A DNA stretch of 64,000 bases, taken from Tetrapyrgos nigripes (taxonomy: Eukaryota; Basidiomycota; Agaricomycetes; Agaricales; Campanellaceae). Below, piece after piece: positions 11,231-23,600 of the stretch (its first letter is position 1; each line of letters begins with the position of its first letter). Location of the stretch: contig JAACJM010000057.1 in NCBI GenBank assembly GCA_013368315.1, forward strand, positions 1 to 64,000, written 5' to 3'. Under the pieces are notes generated by a model that saw nothing but the letters and a program-made list of their open reading frames with translations, was not told the origin of the DNA and ran no database searches. Both the position numbers and the translations under genes were made by a program.

Positions 11231-12088
11231 TCAGGCTTCCAGTATTTGCTTACATGGAGTAACTGATTGTCTTTTTCAAGACCTCTGAGCTCTGACAGCT
11301 TTTGATTGTGAGCACTAGCTCAAGTGTGCTTATAGTAGTAGGTTAAACTGAAAAATGGAACATCCTCGTGGTGCCTGGCCCCAGTATAATAGGTGGTTTT
11401 TGTAATTAAGCACTAGGAACTGCATCCAAACACAAAACCATATACAAACGTAAATGAGATGAGTGTTCTGAGTAGTCAGAGTACTCAAATTCCCAGTTTA
11501 CTTGTACTATAAGTACTTTTGATTGGGGTTTTTCAATGTAGTTAGCGCTTAGCATGCGACACAATAAACACAAGTTTAACACCAAGGGGATCAACTAGTC
11601 CCTAAAAGCAAACACTTGTAGGCCACAGTTGCCTTAAAATCAACACTTAATAGACCAGAAGGTCAACACAAAGATCACAGTTATAACCCCAAAGATGTTC
11701 AATTTTAAAACTCTATTATCTCTTGTAATGAGTGCAGTTAAGTTTGTTTAGAAGCTTTAGTCCGTGTTTCACATCCTCTACTATTGCTAGTGAGATCTGA
11801 TACTCTACAGTACACGGCTTTGGTAGCTACTTGTAATATCTGGTCCTTTTTATACTACTCGCAGCTATAACTATACAGTTACCTATTTCCTTTTCGAGGC
11901 CCACTAAAAGGTATGTAGAGAAACTATAAAACAAATCGAAAAGTCCACTAGTTGTAAGTAAAGACTTGCTTCTTAGGGTATACAGAAACTGTGCAATATT
12001 ATCTAAATATTCGTAGGAACTTTCTTCAGTTCCCTTTGTAAGCTGTCTGGTGTTTTCGTGTACTGTCCTGGTTAGTGAGCATCACATC
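11231..12088. other. AT-rich transposon-poor gap
   Basis: No coding sequence, terminal repeat or RNA gene is visible. The AT-rich sequence is probably old transposon debris. Confidence 0.4.
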
Positions 12089-12452
12089 TAGTACTGCACG
12101 TGGCTTGACTCGACTCCAGTTAAGCTGGGAGCCAAGCTGATGTATAGCCAAGCTGAGTCAAATAAACAATGAGCCTCTGACTCACTTTGTAGCCTAAAAT
12201 AGGAAGCTTCCATATAAAACACCCTGAAATCGTGAATTACAATCTCTTTCAGGAAATGACCCCAGCTCTAGAGTGGCAAAATAAATACAATCAAATATAA
12301 ATAGTCATTCAAATGAACATTTGTCGACTCCATTCAGCTCAAGCCGGAGTCAATGAGTTGTTTACGGCTCGAAAGCCAAGCCGCAGCTATAACATGATCA
12401 AGCCATTAATAGCCAAGCCAGAGTGAGCTGGAGTCGAGCCGGTGCAACACTA
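12089..12452. mobile_element. hAT-like MITE
   Basis: The left end tagtactgcacgtggcttga and the reverse complement of the right end (tagtgttgcaccggctcgac) form imperfect terminal inverted repeats of about 35-40 bp that share the core cgactccag. Flanks are atcacatc (12081-12088) and attgcatc (12453-12460), an 8-bp duplication with two transitions. The 364-bp length, absence of coding sequence and 8-bp duplication fit a hAT MITE. The interior is rich in agccaagc motifs. Confidence 0.6.
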
Positions 12453-12460
12453 ATTGCATC

Positions 12461-13250
12461 TATGACTCAGAACACTCCACTTATGACTGCTAGGTCCTTC
12501 ATATGTGTCCTTACGCTAGGGGCATAGGGTTTTCTTGTAGTTTCTTTATTCTGTTCGGTTCTCCTTTCCCTTTTTCTCTGATCTTGCTTTATTCACGTTC
12601 TATATATTGCCAGCAGTACAAGTCCAGCTCTTCTGCAGTCCTGTTTGCATACTTATTCCTTCCTCAATGCTTTCAATGCCTAGCTAGACAATTACTGACA
12701 GATTTATCCTTATCCGGAAATAATGTTACCTGTTTGGGTTGTATTCTGATTATTCGGATGTATTGCGACTTAGCACTTCTGTCCCTCATATCTCTGTGTA
12801 GACTCTGTACCGATGGATAGCTGAACTCTCTGGGATCCCATACATATATACTTTGTCCTACTTTTGTCCATATGTACCTTTACAGATACTTAAGATTCCC
12901 TCAAAGCTGTTTTAGTACTACAGGTTTTACCGATACATAGATCTAGACCTAGTGTGATTGTCTGCATGTCCGATCTTAGCGCTGTCTTCTCCGAGTGATC
13001 TTTCAGCTGAGGATTGTGTTGCTTACGCGTTCCTATGCCCATGAATAGGGGCTATCTCGCATTTCACTGCGGTTCTAGTTGTTATAATAGGATTTGAAAG
13101 CCTTTATAGACTACTTAGAATGAGTTGTTTCTCCATTGTAAGCACTTAATATTATTGTACCGTTGTTTTCTTAGTCCCGCTAGGTATTAACTAGCAGTTC
13201 AGGGCTCACCCTAGTCCTCTTATTCCCTTAAGAGAACGTCAAAACTGATA
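12461..13250. other. Gap without recognisable gene
   Basis: Only short open frames (for example forward 12503-12820, hydrophobic and Cys/Leu-rich) with no domain. Nothing supported. Confidence 0.4.
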
Positions 13251-13717
13251 TTATGAACCAAAATCCAAGTATGTATACTGCAATTTTGTACAGCGTATCA
13301 GCGTCGTCAGACAGCTCAGGGATATACATGTGAGGGACTTGAGCGTCCTGATCGACTTGTACCCCCACTCCCTAAGTACCACAGAACGTTGATAAAATTC
13401 CTCGATACTGGTGAGATCCCAGTGTTCTGGCATTTTGTAAACAGCATCAGTTGTCAATGGAGGGATAGGAGTATACATTGCATGTCACACAGCTTCTCAG
13501 AAAATTTTTCCATATTGATTGCATGTATGAATGCTGACATCATTGAGTTTTTGAATATCAAGACAGTATTGCCAGGCCCAGCGCACTATCGACTTGATAA
13601 AATCAGGTGTAATGTTGCACCAAACTAGGTATTGTGAGAGGGTAATGAAATCTCTGAGATCGAGATTGAGTGATGTGTCATCTGGAATGGACAACTGGAA
13701 CTCCTTGAGAATGTCAC
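13251..13717 (-). pseudogene. Unrecognised decayed gene with two in-frame TGA codons
   Basis: One reverse frame stays open from the LTR edge at 13717 to 13251 apart from TGA at 13497-13499 and 13485-13487. With those read through it gives ordinary protein-like sequence: LRDFITLSQYLVWCNITP, CNQYGKIF, then AMYTPIPPLTTDAVYKMPEH. I cannot name the family. It abuts an LTR, so it may be a host gene or transposon gene truncated by insertion. Confidence 0.35.
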
Positions 13718-14366
13718 TGTAATATCTATGCTTCCATACATCTTTCCGATCGCATCCGATGCTTTTCCGAACTTCTTTTCCTTTTATTTCGAACTTCATT
13801 CCCTTTCATCCCGAATACTTTCCGATCATTCATTTCTGATTTCATTCATTTCCGATTTCATATCTGAGCTCCACTATTAATCTCCACACACGGATCCCAT
13901 CCGGGAACTCGTGATTCATTTTGGATAACTACCGGATAGCTCGTATCTAATCTCCAAAGCTATTCCACTTCATCTCCAACCTGTTCCACTTTGTTTCCAC
14001 TTTGTTTCCACTTCGTTCCGCAGTACTCCATCCATCTCCAATAACACCATGTGCTTTTCCTTCATTTCTGAACCTTTCCTATCTTACTCCTACTCATTCC
14101 GATAGTTTCCAAAATAGTACTTAAGCTAGCAACTTTGTAGTAGATAGCTTAAGTCTAAAATTGAATTAGCTGGTCTCCTAACTTCATCCGACTTCAGACA
14201 ACAAAGTACCATCTTAACGGATTCCATTCCGTGTCATCCCTATACTTCATTTCCAGAGACTACCGGTTCCACCCGGGTCTGTCTTCATCCTTTCCTAAAA
14301 ACTCCAACAAGACTTCCACTCGGGTCCGATGTGTTTCCTAACGCTAGGATCCGCCTGGACTTAACA
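13718..14366 (+). mobile_element. Solo LTR of the gypsy family also found at 25,698-26,329
   Basis: Starts TGTAATATC and ends GACTTAACA (TG...CA). It shares with the LTR at 25,698-26,329 the block cttaagctagcaactttgta through tagctggtct and the same terminal sequence. No internal element follows in this orientation and no 5-bp flanking duplication is evident. Confidence 0.65.
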
Positions 14367-14370
14367 ACTT

Positions 14371-14736
14371 CGGAAACTATTGGAATGAATAGGAGTAAGA
14401 TAGGAATGGTTCAGAAATGAAGGAAAAGCAGATGGTGCTATTGGAGATGGATGGAGCACTGCGGAACGAAGTGGAAACAAAGTGGAACAGATTGGAGATG
14501 AAATGGAGTAGCTTTGGAGATTAGATATGAGCTATCCGGTAGTTATCCGAAATGAAGCATGAGTTCCCGGATGGGATCCGTGTGTGGAGATTAATAGTGG
14601 AGCTTGGATATGAAATCAGAAATGAATGATCGGAAAGTGTTCAGGATGGAAGGGAATGAAGTTCGAAATAAAAGGAAAAGAAGTTCAGAAAGAATCGGAT
14701 ACGATCGGAACAATATACGGAAGCATAGATATTACA
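14371..14736 (-). repeat. Inverted partial copy of the adjacent LTR
   Basis: Sequence from ggaaactattggaatgaata through agatattaca is the reverse complement of the first about 390 bp of the LTR starting at 13718, with scattered differences. The arms (13718-14110 and 14371-14736) can form a long hairpin around a 260-nt spacer that contains the 3' part of the LTR. Confidence 0.75.
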
Positions 14737-14739
14737 GCT

Positions 14740-17600
14740 GCTGAGTCCTTAGCCACGTAAATCTGTTTGGGTTCCTCAACATCCTTCAGATTTTCAAGGT
14801 ATTGAAGAACCAGATCCTTAGCATAAGCATATACGTGTGCTACTTTGGGATTTTCAGCTTCTTCAATTTGCACTGTGCATTGACTTAACACTGCTGATGG
14901 AAGCATGTGGACAGACAAAGCATCCTCTTGGAGGAAGACAGAGGTACTCAGCAGTAACTCTATATATGGCAGTCCAGTTATTGGATCATCAGCCACAACA
15001 ATTCCACTTTCCTCCTGCTCGTCCTCGTTTGATTCTACTTCGTTTTGAGTAAATGAGGATGTCTTTAGTTCGAGATTTCCTTCCTCGATCACTACATCTT
15101 CATTAACACCAATACATACTTGCAGGTCATAAATACGGCGCTAGCCATATCTGTAGGTACCCGCTTCTGCATAATCTTTTTCCACACTGCTTCCTGAACA
15201 GGCTTAGAAGCTGCCATGAGATCTCAGACTGTAGTAGAGATCTCTGCAGACAAGATCTCATCAACCATTTTATCTGCGATAGCTTCATCCTATATGCCGG
15301 AACATAGGACTTATTCTCAGAAGTAGGATTCTTTCTTTCTGGGCCTTTCTCTGTTTCTCATGAGGCAGGATCTGTGAACCTTACTGTCTTCTCCGGACCT
15401 GGTCTCTGAGACGTGTTTCCTCTCAAAGGTTGCCCTTGGGATCCTCCAGAAGGCCCAGGTCTTCCACTCAAATTGTTATCTCTCAACCCCATGTTCGGAT
15501 TGGCAGTTGTACTGTTCCTCAACCTCAGGACTTCAATGTAAGGTTTCCCTACTACATTTCTGCTTCTCTCTTGATTTCCTGCACCTACTTCAGGTGTACT
15601 CTTGTTGTTTCTTTCTGACTTTTCTTGATTTTCTTGATGATTTACATACTGAGGAGACGTTCCAGCCATCACAGACATAGTAGGTCTTGTTTGTAAACTG
15701 CCCTTAGGTCGACTCACTGAAGTACCAACTGCAGAACCCCAGGAGCTGTTTGTCATAGGGCTCCTTAGTTTCCTGGCTGGACCAATTGCGATTCTTCGTA
15801 TGTCTGAGGGATGAAACAGTTTGGAGGAGAGGGAATTTGGTTCATGAAGGCCATAGACGTCGTAGTAGGTGTGCCATTGAAGCTGATAACTGACACTTTA
15901 ACTCTTCGATCTCCTGTTGCACCGACAAAACCGTTTCCCAAAGTTCCATATTCTCAAATTGATTGAAACTCGGTCCACTAGGAGGCTCAGGTGCGCTTTG
16001 TACAAACATGGAGTACATGTTGTTACCAACAGTCTTCCTTTGTTCCAGTGCCCTGTCTACTCTGGCTTTTACAGTCAAACTCTCTCCATTTCTGGGCAAT
16101 GGTACAGGTGTACCATCTCCTAAAAACAGTCTGGCTCCTTTCATGATACATTTTCCAGTCTTCTCATACATCTTATACTCTTTGCATTGGAACAGACGAT
16201 GTTCAATGCTACCACAGAACCAACAACCCTCTTCGCGAGGCTGCATAGGACCTCTCAGTGCCTGACCTCCTTAAGGTTGATAGTACTATCCAGCCACTGG
16301 TGGATATCCTCCCGAAGCCATGTAAGGGAAGCTAGGATGATGATGTTGGGGGTGAATAGAAATCATTGGATTGGATGGAAGCATCTGTGACATCTGTTGA
16401 GTGATCTTATCTACAGTGTGATCCAATTTCTGATCCAACTCTTTGCTATGCTCAACCTTAAAGGTAGCAAACTTCTCGTTGCCAACTCTTCATCCTGACG
16501 TTTCAGCTGTTTCTGATAAGTAGCTGCCAAGGTATGTATCTCACTTTGATTCTGTTGTACTAATTCTGATAGTTCGACAACTTCTTTCTTTATTCACACT
16601 CGTTCCAATAATTAATTCCAACTTTGGTACTTCCTGAACAGTAGTACCAACTCTCCTTGCTGTCTGCACTTGGTAATGACTAGCTAAGTGTCTTGCCGCT
16701 GTTATCACATCATCCAGCTTATATAGATCATTTTTATTAATACGGGTCATGCCTGGAATTATCTGTTCTTTCTCAGTCATCTGTAACCGGTTAAGAATAG
16801 CTTCTTTGAAGTTCCTCAAGAGGCATCCCAACAAACAATTAGTGAGTTCTCAATTAGTGATGGCACCTGAAGTAATCTTCTTATGACAACCATCAAAGGT
16901 CATCAGGAAGATACCCAGTTCATCCTCATTGTTCTCGGTGATGCCTCTGAACTCTTTCAATTCTATGATCAACTGACCAACTGATCCCTCAGCGAGTTTG
17001 GCAATTTTGGGATAGTATTCCAGTAGTTGTCGCTTGATAACATCATACGTGGGTTGTCTCTCTTTAAACCATTCCCATTTCCTCTTCACCAACATTTCTA
17101 AGAAGCTATAGAAGTACTTGATTTTCTCTGCATTGTCAGTGACTTTGCTTTGCTCCATCAAGTCTTCCAACCTCACAATATATTCCAGAACTGTTTCCAG
17201 ATCTTTCATACCCGCTTTATCGAGTGATGGAGCACCAGTGGCTCCAGGAATAGGCATGTTCAGTGTTTTGGTCGATGACATTGTAGATGATCAGGTAAGT
17301 TATCAAGGAATCGATCTAGTTCAGAAAGTGTTTCTGAAGTTTCTCTATCAGATCTTTGGGGTGTATTTGAAGATAATGTAGACGATGATGGAGTGTCTTT
17401 GTTAAGAGGTGTAGAGGGTCTCGAAGGTATACAGTCTTCTGGTGTAAAGTTTTCACACTGGATAGGTTCTGTAGTAACTTGTAAACCGTCTAGTAATTGA
17501 AGTCTTTGATCTAGAAAGTATAATAGTTCTTCACTTGGAATGTTCCAACGATCAGAATACTTCTTCGCGAATTCGGACTTGATAAAATCTACAAGCACCT
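14740..17600 (-). pseudogene. Ty3/gypsy gag remnant without pol
   Basis: Reverse-strand fragments in order: 17260-17598 (a Ser/Thr-rich N-terminal part), 16850-17281 (starting MSSTKTLNMPIPGATGAPSL, with the LEDLMEQSKV... region of gag) and 15842-16246 containing CWFCGSIEHRLFQC, an exact CX2CX4HX4C zinc knuckle. They are followed by 15358-15756 (linker) and 14740-15092. Stops and frameshifts separate them. The sequence ends at the inverted LTR copy at 14736 without protease or reverse transcriptase, so pol has been deleted. Matches in type the pol fragment at 26,480-28,000 on the other strand. Confidence 0.65.
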
Positions 17601-18989
17601 GATGTAGTACAGGGTTTTTGTTCTTTACTTGTTTGACCTTTTTGATATACCAAGTAACACTTTCAACAGCTGGCTCTGCTTCTTTGATGAAGTTTGATAA
17701 AGCTCAGCTACTGCTGTACTGAATAGTCTTGACTTTGCTATGTTGCTTCACGAAGATGACTTTTGACTTTTAGAATCTCTTCTGTACACCCCTCGATGTG
17801 TGGGCTCCAAATGAGATGGTAGACGTGAGTCTAGCAGCGAATAACTACCAAACAACCACAACTATCAAGCAAGTTCTTTAGGTACGGGACACTGAAGCTC
17901 CCTAACAGAAGATATGTATAAAAGTATGAATGTATGTTTGAATAGAAGGGGATAGGTTTCTATATGTGATATGGGGTAGATGGAGAGGATGGTAAAGGTA
18001 GTTGAGTTGTCTTAAATGAAGTAGTGAGATGTCTTCGGGAAGAGAGGATAGCTGGACAGCAAAGGGAGACCAAAGGGTAGGTATGTATAGGGTGTTGTAG
18101 GGATTTGATGAGGGTAGTGTTGAGGGGTTTATGTGATAATGATGGTGGTGAGATGATAGGTATGCCCAAAGTGTTACAAAGGCAAGAGGTGGGCTGAAAG
18201 ATGGAAATATACAAGGACTTCTGCACAGGCGCTGTCTACCTGAAGGAATCTGGGGTGCCCTTAAAAAAAGGATAAACAAGATAATGGGCTAGTATTGAAG
18301 AAAACTTAGTACTTCACGAATACTATCAACGAAGACTATGGCAGGCACGCTCTGCACCTTTCTCTTTAATAAACTCTAGATGAGCTCAAGGAGTCAAGAG
18401 GTACACTCTGTACAACTTCTGGGATGCTCTGTACCAGGCAACACACTTTGTGAAGCTACTCAAGGTCTCGAAGAAACTTTAAAATAGGCCTGCTTGGTGT
18501 GGTGCACCTTGCAGGAAGTTCAATACAATAACTGGTATGCTGTTAGGCTTTTACAGTGTGTGTAGGGAACTTGTCTGAGGTGTATCTACTTGGTTCGAGT
18601 ATTTAAGGGAGGGAACAGATGACTAAGGTCGCTATAACTGTACAGTATCGGAAAAGAGAAAGTCCATAAGCTACACACATCGGCTACGTGTCCATAGGTC
18701 CATAGTATCTAGTAATCAAACACTGGAACAAGTCTGGAGGAGAGTAGGATACTTCGCAAAGAGAAGGGACATTGGATAGATGGGTTCAGGAGGACAATAA
18801 GTGTACTTATGAGATTGATGTAGTCATCTATGTTAGACTACTGCTGAACAGAGTTCGTATAGTGCATACTGTTATCACTTTGATTGACTTAGGATAGTTC
18901 TGGGTGGATTGTATCTGAGTGACAGGCTCATCTACTTCTAGGTGCACTTCAGGAGGATAGAATGGCTTCGTGGGTATGCATGTATAGCT
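17601..18989. other. Transposon-derived non-coding stretch
   Basis: Probably the 5' leader and LTR of the reverse-strand gag element, joined to the truncated 5' LTR of the chromovirus. Short open frames at 17902-18279 (reverse) have no recognisable domain. No gene is claimed. Confidence 0.35.
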
Positions 18990-19416
18990 GGAAAACAGGC
19001 ATATCACTGGTCTTTCTGACTGGATCCTCCCTTGTCCAGTCTATTCTCTTCCTGTCTGGTTCCGCCTGGATCTATTATCATTCCATTCTTTCCAATAGGC
19101 CTCTGCCTGGGTTCATAGTATTTCCTAGTACTAGGATCCACCTGGACTTAACAGTATTTTAGACTTCTCATCTCCGAGTTGTCTATTATGTCCCAAAGGT
19201 CTCAATGCACACCCTCTCCCAAATCAAAAACTATCTGTTCTGGAATCTCCAATCAAAAAACCATACTTCTCCACAATCTTCCAAAATGTCCAAATTCATT
19301 AGCATAGGTGCTCCAGTAGCATCTTTGCTCATCCGAGTCCTAGCAAACCTCATTCCAGTCCTTTCCAGGATTTCCTAGACAACTGGGATTCTGACGTTCC
19401 AGTTGACTCGGGTACA

Positions 19417-20589
19417 ATGACCCAAACCCAGACTCGTACTCATCCCAACATCCAAACCAATCGAGGTTCATCCCATGCTCTGCCTGTGCCTCTGCCCCAG
19501 GATCCCAATGATGACTTCCATGCCAGACCTAGTCAGCATGGAAAGGGTCAGGATGACAACGACGGTAGTGGGAATGGTGGAGGAGGTGGGGGTGGTGGAG
19601 ATCTGAACAATCCCGATGGTGGTGGTGATGGCAATGACAATGATTCTGATTCCAATGAGGAGCGAGCACAATTTATTACTGCCCTCCAGAGCTTCAACAA
19701 CATTCTCGGAAGGCTCGCACCTGAATCAAGCGAGAAAACTGATGTCAAGAAGCCTGATACCTTCGACAGATCCAATCCAAAGAAGCTCCATCCTTTCCTC
19801 ATCCCAACCTCAAGAATCATCCCCACGCATATTCTACCAATGCCACTAAAATCAGCTTCACACTTTCCTATCTCTCCGGTACTGTGCTTGAATTTTTTCG
19901 AGCTGGATATCCTTAACCCAGATCCTGAGGATCCTGCTCCTTGGACTCTAGACTTCACTATTTTCATCAAGGAGTTGAAGGATAATTTTTGGGTTTACAA
20001 TGAGGTCAGAGATGCTGAGGACCAACTGGAAAACCTTCATATGAAGGATTCTAATTGGGCCACAAAGTATTGCATTTGCTTCCAGCAACTTGTGTCACAG
20101 GTTGCATGGGATGAGCATTCCCTCCAACACTTCTTCAAGAAGGGTTTAGCTCCCCACATAAAGGATGCTCTTGCCCTTGTTTCTGAGGAAGAACAACTCT
20201 TCCACCTTAAAGCCCAAGTCCTCCACATTGATTCCCATTACTGGCATCGTCAAGCCAAAAAGAAGCGAGAAGCAGGAACTGGGGGCAAGGGTAACAGTGA
20301 TGGAAAGGGTTCAGGGGGAAATGGTGGATCTGGAAAACCTTCAGGCTCCTCTGGAAAGTCTACCAAATCTGGAAAGTCCAATTCCAATTCCAACTCTAAC
20401 CCTTTGTCCTCTAACAACTCCCAATTGTCATCTTTGTCCTCTTCCAGTCAGAACCCAAAGCCCTGGGCTAACAAGCTCAGGAAGGACGGGAAACTCTCTC
20501 AGGCTGAGAAGGACTGCCCCAAACAGAAGAATTTATGTATGTTCTGTGGCAGAAAGCACTCCATGGATGACTGCAACAAACAACTCTAA
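19417..20589 (+). CDS. Chromovirus gag with a locally frameshifted segment
   Basis: An open 390-residue frame. A Gly/Asp-rich N-terminus is followed by the gag core (DTFDRSNPKKL, then LDILNPDPEDPAPWTLDF and NLHMKDSNWATKYCICFQQL), a Ser/Gly/Lys linker and a C-terminal knuckle, CMFCGRKHSMDDC, which lacks one residue between the second Cys and His. Between about 19,790 and 19,895 the conserved gag sequence (NATKISFTLSYLSGTVLEFF) lies in a different frame, so two compensating indels make the ORF look intact while replacing about 35 residues. It binds element RNA and forms particles in the family. Probably non-functional here. Confidence 0.75.
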   Translation: MTQTQTRTHPNIQTNRGSSHALPVPLPQDPNDDFHARPSQHGKGQDDNDGSGNGGGGGGGGDLNNPDGGGDGNDNDSDSNEERAQFITALQSFNNILGRLAPESSEKTDVKKPDTFDRSNPKKLHPFLIPTSRIIPTHILPMPLKSASHFPISPVLCLNFFELDILNPDPEDPAPWTLDFTIFIKELKDNFWVYNEVRDAEDQLENLHMKDSNWATKYCICFQQLVSQVAWDEHSLQHFFKKGLAPHIKDALALVSEEEQLFHLKAQVLHIDSHYWHRQAKKKREAGTGGKGNSDGKGSGGNGGSGKPSGSSGKSTKSGKSNSNSNSNPLSSNNSQLSSLSSSSQNPKPWANKLRKDGKLSQAEKDCPKQKNLCMFCGRKHSMDDCNKQL

Positions 20590-20639
20590 CAACACGGGTA
20601 GCACCACATCTGGCACTGCTTCTGAGCAGTCCCCAGAAT

Positions 20640-23600
20640 AGTCTGCAGCTCTGATACCTCAGCATGAGATCGGAGTTGTGTTGACCAGGATCATGCCATA
20701 CAAGAGGTCACTCTCAACGCTGCCCTTATGCTTCAGTTGAAAACATGCCATACTAACAATCTGAACATTTTCCTTTCTTTTCCATCGCTTTTGGACTCTG
20801 GCTCATCAGATTGTTTTATCGATTCCCTATATGTTTCCAAAGATTCCCTACCTACTGTTCCCATTTCTCCCATTCATCTATGTTTGCTCTGTTTCTGTGT
20901 ACTTTCCAATGGGGGAGCAAGTTTTCCTTGACTTTTATGTCACTAATCTCAGCTCAACTTGTAAGGGCGTCCTAGGATATAGTTTTCTTTCCTGCTACAA
21001 CCTGTTGGTTGACTGGGCAAAAGGAAACATCGCATTCTGCAGGCCTGAACTGGTTGCTGTCTCCCTGAGCTCTGGACCCTGTGTGTCACCACTTGTCGCT
21101 GACCCAGGTCCTACAGTTTCCACACCACTTCCAGCTTCAAGAAACCTTCCTGGCTGAATGAACCCATTTATTCCTATCCTTCTGTCACACAAATGGTGTC
21201 TTCCATTGATGACACCCATATCACTATCATTGGAGCAGCAGCTTTCCATTGCTGTTGTAAACAAGATCAGCTGGATCCAATGGTTCTCCGACTCAATCCA
21301 GAACCAGAGGTACAGGCTCAGGCCACATCCACATCAAATTCAGAATCCAAGCCTGATCTGAAGGCTCCCAAATATTTAGCTGATGAAGGACTCTCAGATA
21401 AACTGGCTCCACATTGTCCCTACACTCTCAAAATAAATTTGATTGATGGTGCACCTCCACCAGTCACCCAGATTTATCTGGTATCCAATTGGGAACTAGG
21501 GTAACTATGAAAATTCATTGACAAACATCTTGCCATGGGTTTTATCAAACCCTCGTCCTCTTCCTTTGCGACTCCAGTCCTCTTTGTAAAAAAGAAAAAC
21601 AGAGAGCTTCAGCTCTGTGTTGACTTCTGTAGCCTCAATGCCATCACGAAGGATAGGTACCCACTTCCACTCATTTCCGAGCTTTTAGACACTTCTAGGC
21701 ACGCAAAGATCTATACCAAGCTGGACTTACATCACGCTTACCACTTGGTCCGCATCACTGAGGGAGATGAATGGAAAACAGCTTTCTGGACCCGCTACAG
21801 TTCCTTCGAATGGAAAGTCAAGCCTTTTGGTCTCAGCAATGCTCCCACCACTTTCCAGCGCTTTATCAACAATATATTCAACAATCTCCTCGATGTTACT
21901 GTCATTGTTTATCTCGACGACGTCCTGATTTACTCAGAAAATGAGGAGGATCACCGGAAGCATGTCTGCAAAGTGTTCCATTAGCTCCACAAGCACAGAC
22001 TCTTCATCAATCCCAAAAAATGCTTCTTTTCTGTTGATACCATGGAGTACCTAGGCTACATTCTCTCTCCTGAGGGTCTTACGATGGATACTGCTAAAAT
22101 CCACACTATTCTGGACTGGCCCATTCCTCAGAAAGTCCTCAGATTCTGTAATTTTTACAGGTGGTTCATTTATAATTATTCCGACGTTGTCATACTCCTC
22201 ACCCATCTTACCCAAAAAGCTATCCTGTGGAAATGGACACCAGCATGCCAACAATCCTTTGAATACCTTAAGCATGCTTTCACTTCTGCTTCAGTCCTTG
22301 GTCATTGGGTACCAAATCAGCAGATTATTGTTGAAACTGATGTTTCTGACTATGCTATCGCAGCTATCCTGTCCCTCCAGTATGATTCTGGAGAAATCCA
22401 TTCCCACACCCTCCATGCTGCTGAACTTAATTACAACGTCCACAATAAGAAGCATTCCATATTTGGCAGCATTATCTGGAAGGCTCTGGATCCCCTATTG
22501 ACATCGTCACAGATCACAAGAATTTGGAATATTTTTCAACCACCAAAATTCTTACTCGACGACAAGTACGGTGGTCCAAGTACCTTTCCAGATTCAATCT
22601 CATTATTTGGTTCTAACCAGGTAAATTGGGTGCCAAACCAGATTCTCTTACCCAAAAGAGGGGGATAGTGGCTATGTCAAGGTCAATCTGCAGAATTTCC
22701 ATCCAGTTTTTACTCACAAACAACTTTCCAAGTCGCTCCGAGCGTCTTTCCTGGAAGGCCCTATGCTCCATGTATCAGTCATCATGGATATCAAACAACT
22801 CCATTCAACTATTTGGGAATCCTATGCTTCTAATCTGGAATCACAAGCTGGTCTTAAGCTTGCTCAGGATCCAGATGCATCCCAATGGAAACTCGATGAC
22901 TCAGGACTTCTACAGTTAGACGACAGGATATTCGTTCCTGCAGGTTCTGACCTCTGACTTCAAGTACTGTGTCAGCACCATGACCATCCACTTGCAGGAC
23001 ACTTCAGACAGAACTGGACTCTCAATCTTATCCAAAGATTCGGGAATTTGTCCATTACTACATGTCTTCCTGCACGGTTTGCAGTCGCAACAAGCCTCAA
23101 CGATATCACCCCTACAGTCTGCTCAAACCTCTTTCTGTTCCGGTCTGTCCTTGGGATTCAATAATTACCAGATTCCAATAGATACACAGTGATCCTGGTA
23201 ATTGTGGAATTTTCATTCCTACCCACAACACTATCACCTCGGAACAACTCGTGGAACTCTTTGTTCTCCACGTCTTCTCTAAACATGGCGTTCCTAACCA
23301 CGTCACTTCCAACCACAGTTCCAAATTCGTTTCCCATTTCTTCCAGTCCTTGGGCAAAGCCTTAGACATGGAACTTCATTTGAACGTACCAACCAAACAC
23401 TCAAGCAGTACATCCAAATCTATTGTTCCTACCAACAGGACAACTGGTCTTCTCTACTTCCCATTGCCAAGTTCGCTTACAACAACGCTCCAAACGCTTC
23501 CACCAGAATCACTCCTTTCTTTGCAAACAAGGGTTTCCATCCTAATCTCACTGTTCATCCAGACTACAACCTCACTTCTGAGCGCACCCGACATTTCATA

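Noticed and set aside
17902..18279. 125-residue reverse ORF
   Set aside because: Compositionally biased (Pro/His/Ser) and lies in presumed LTR/leader DNA.
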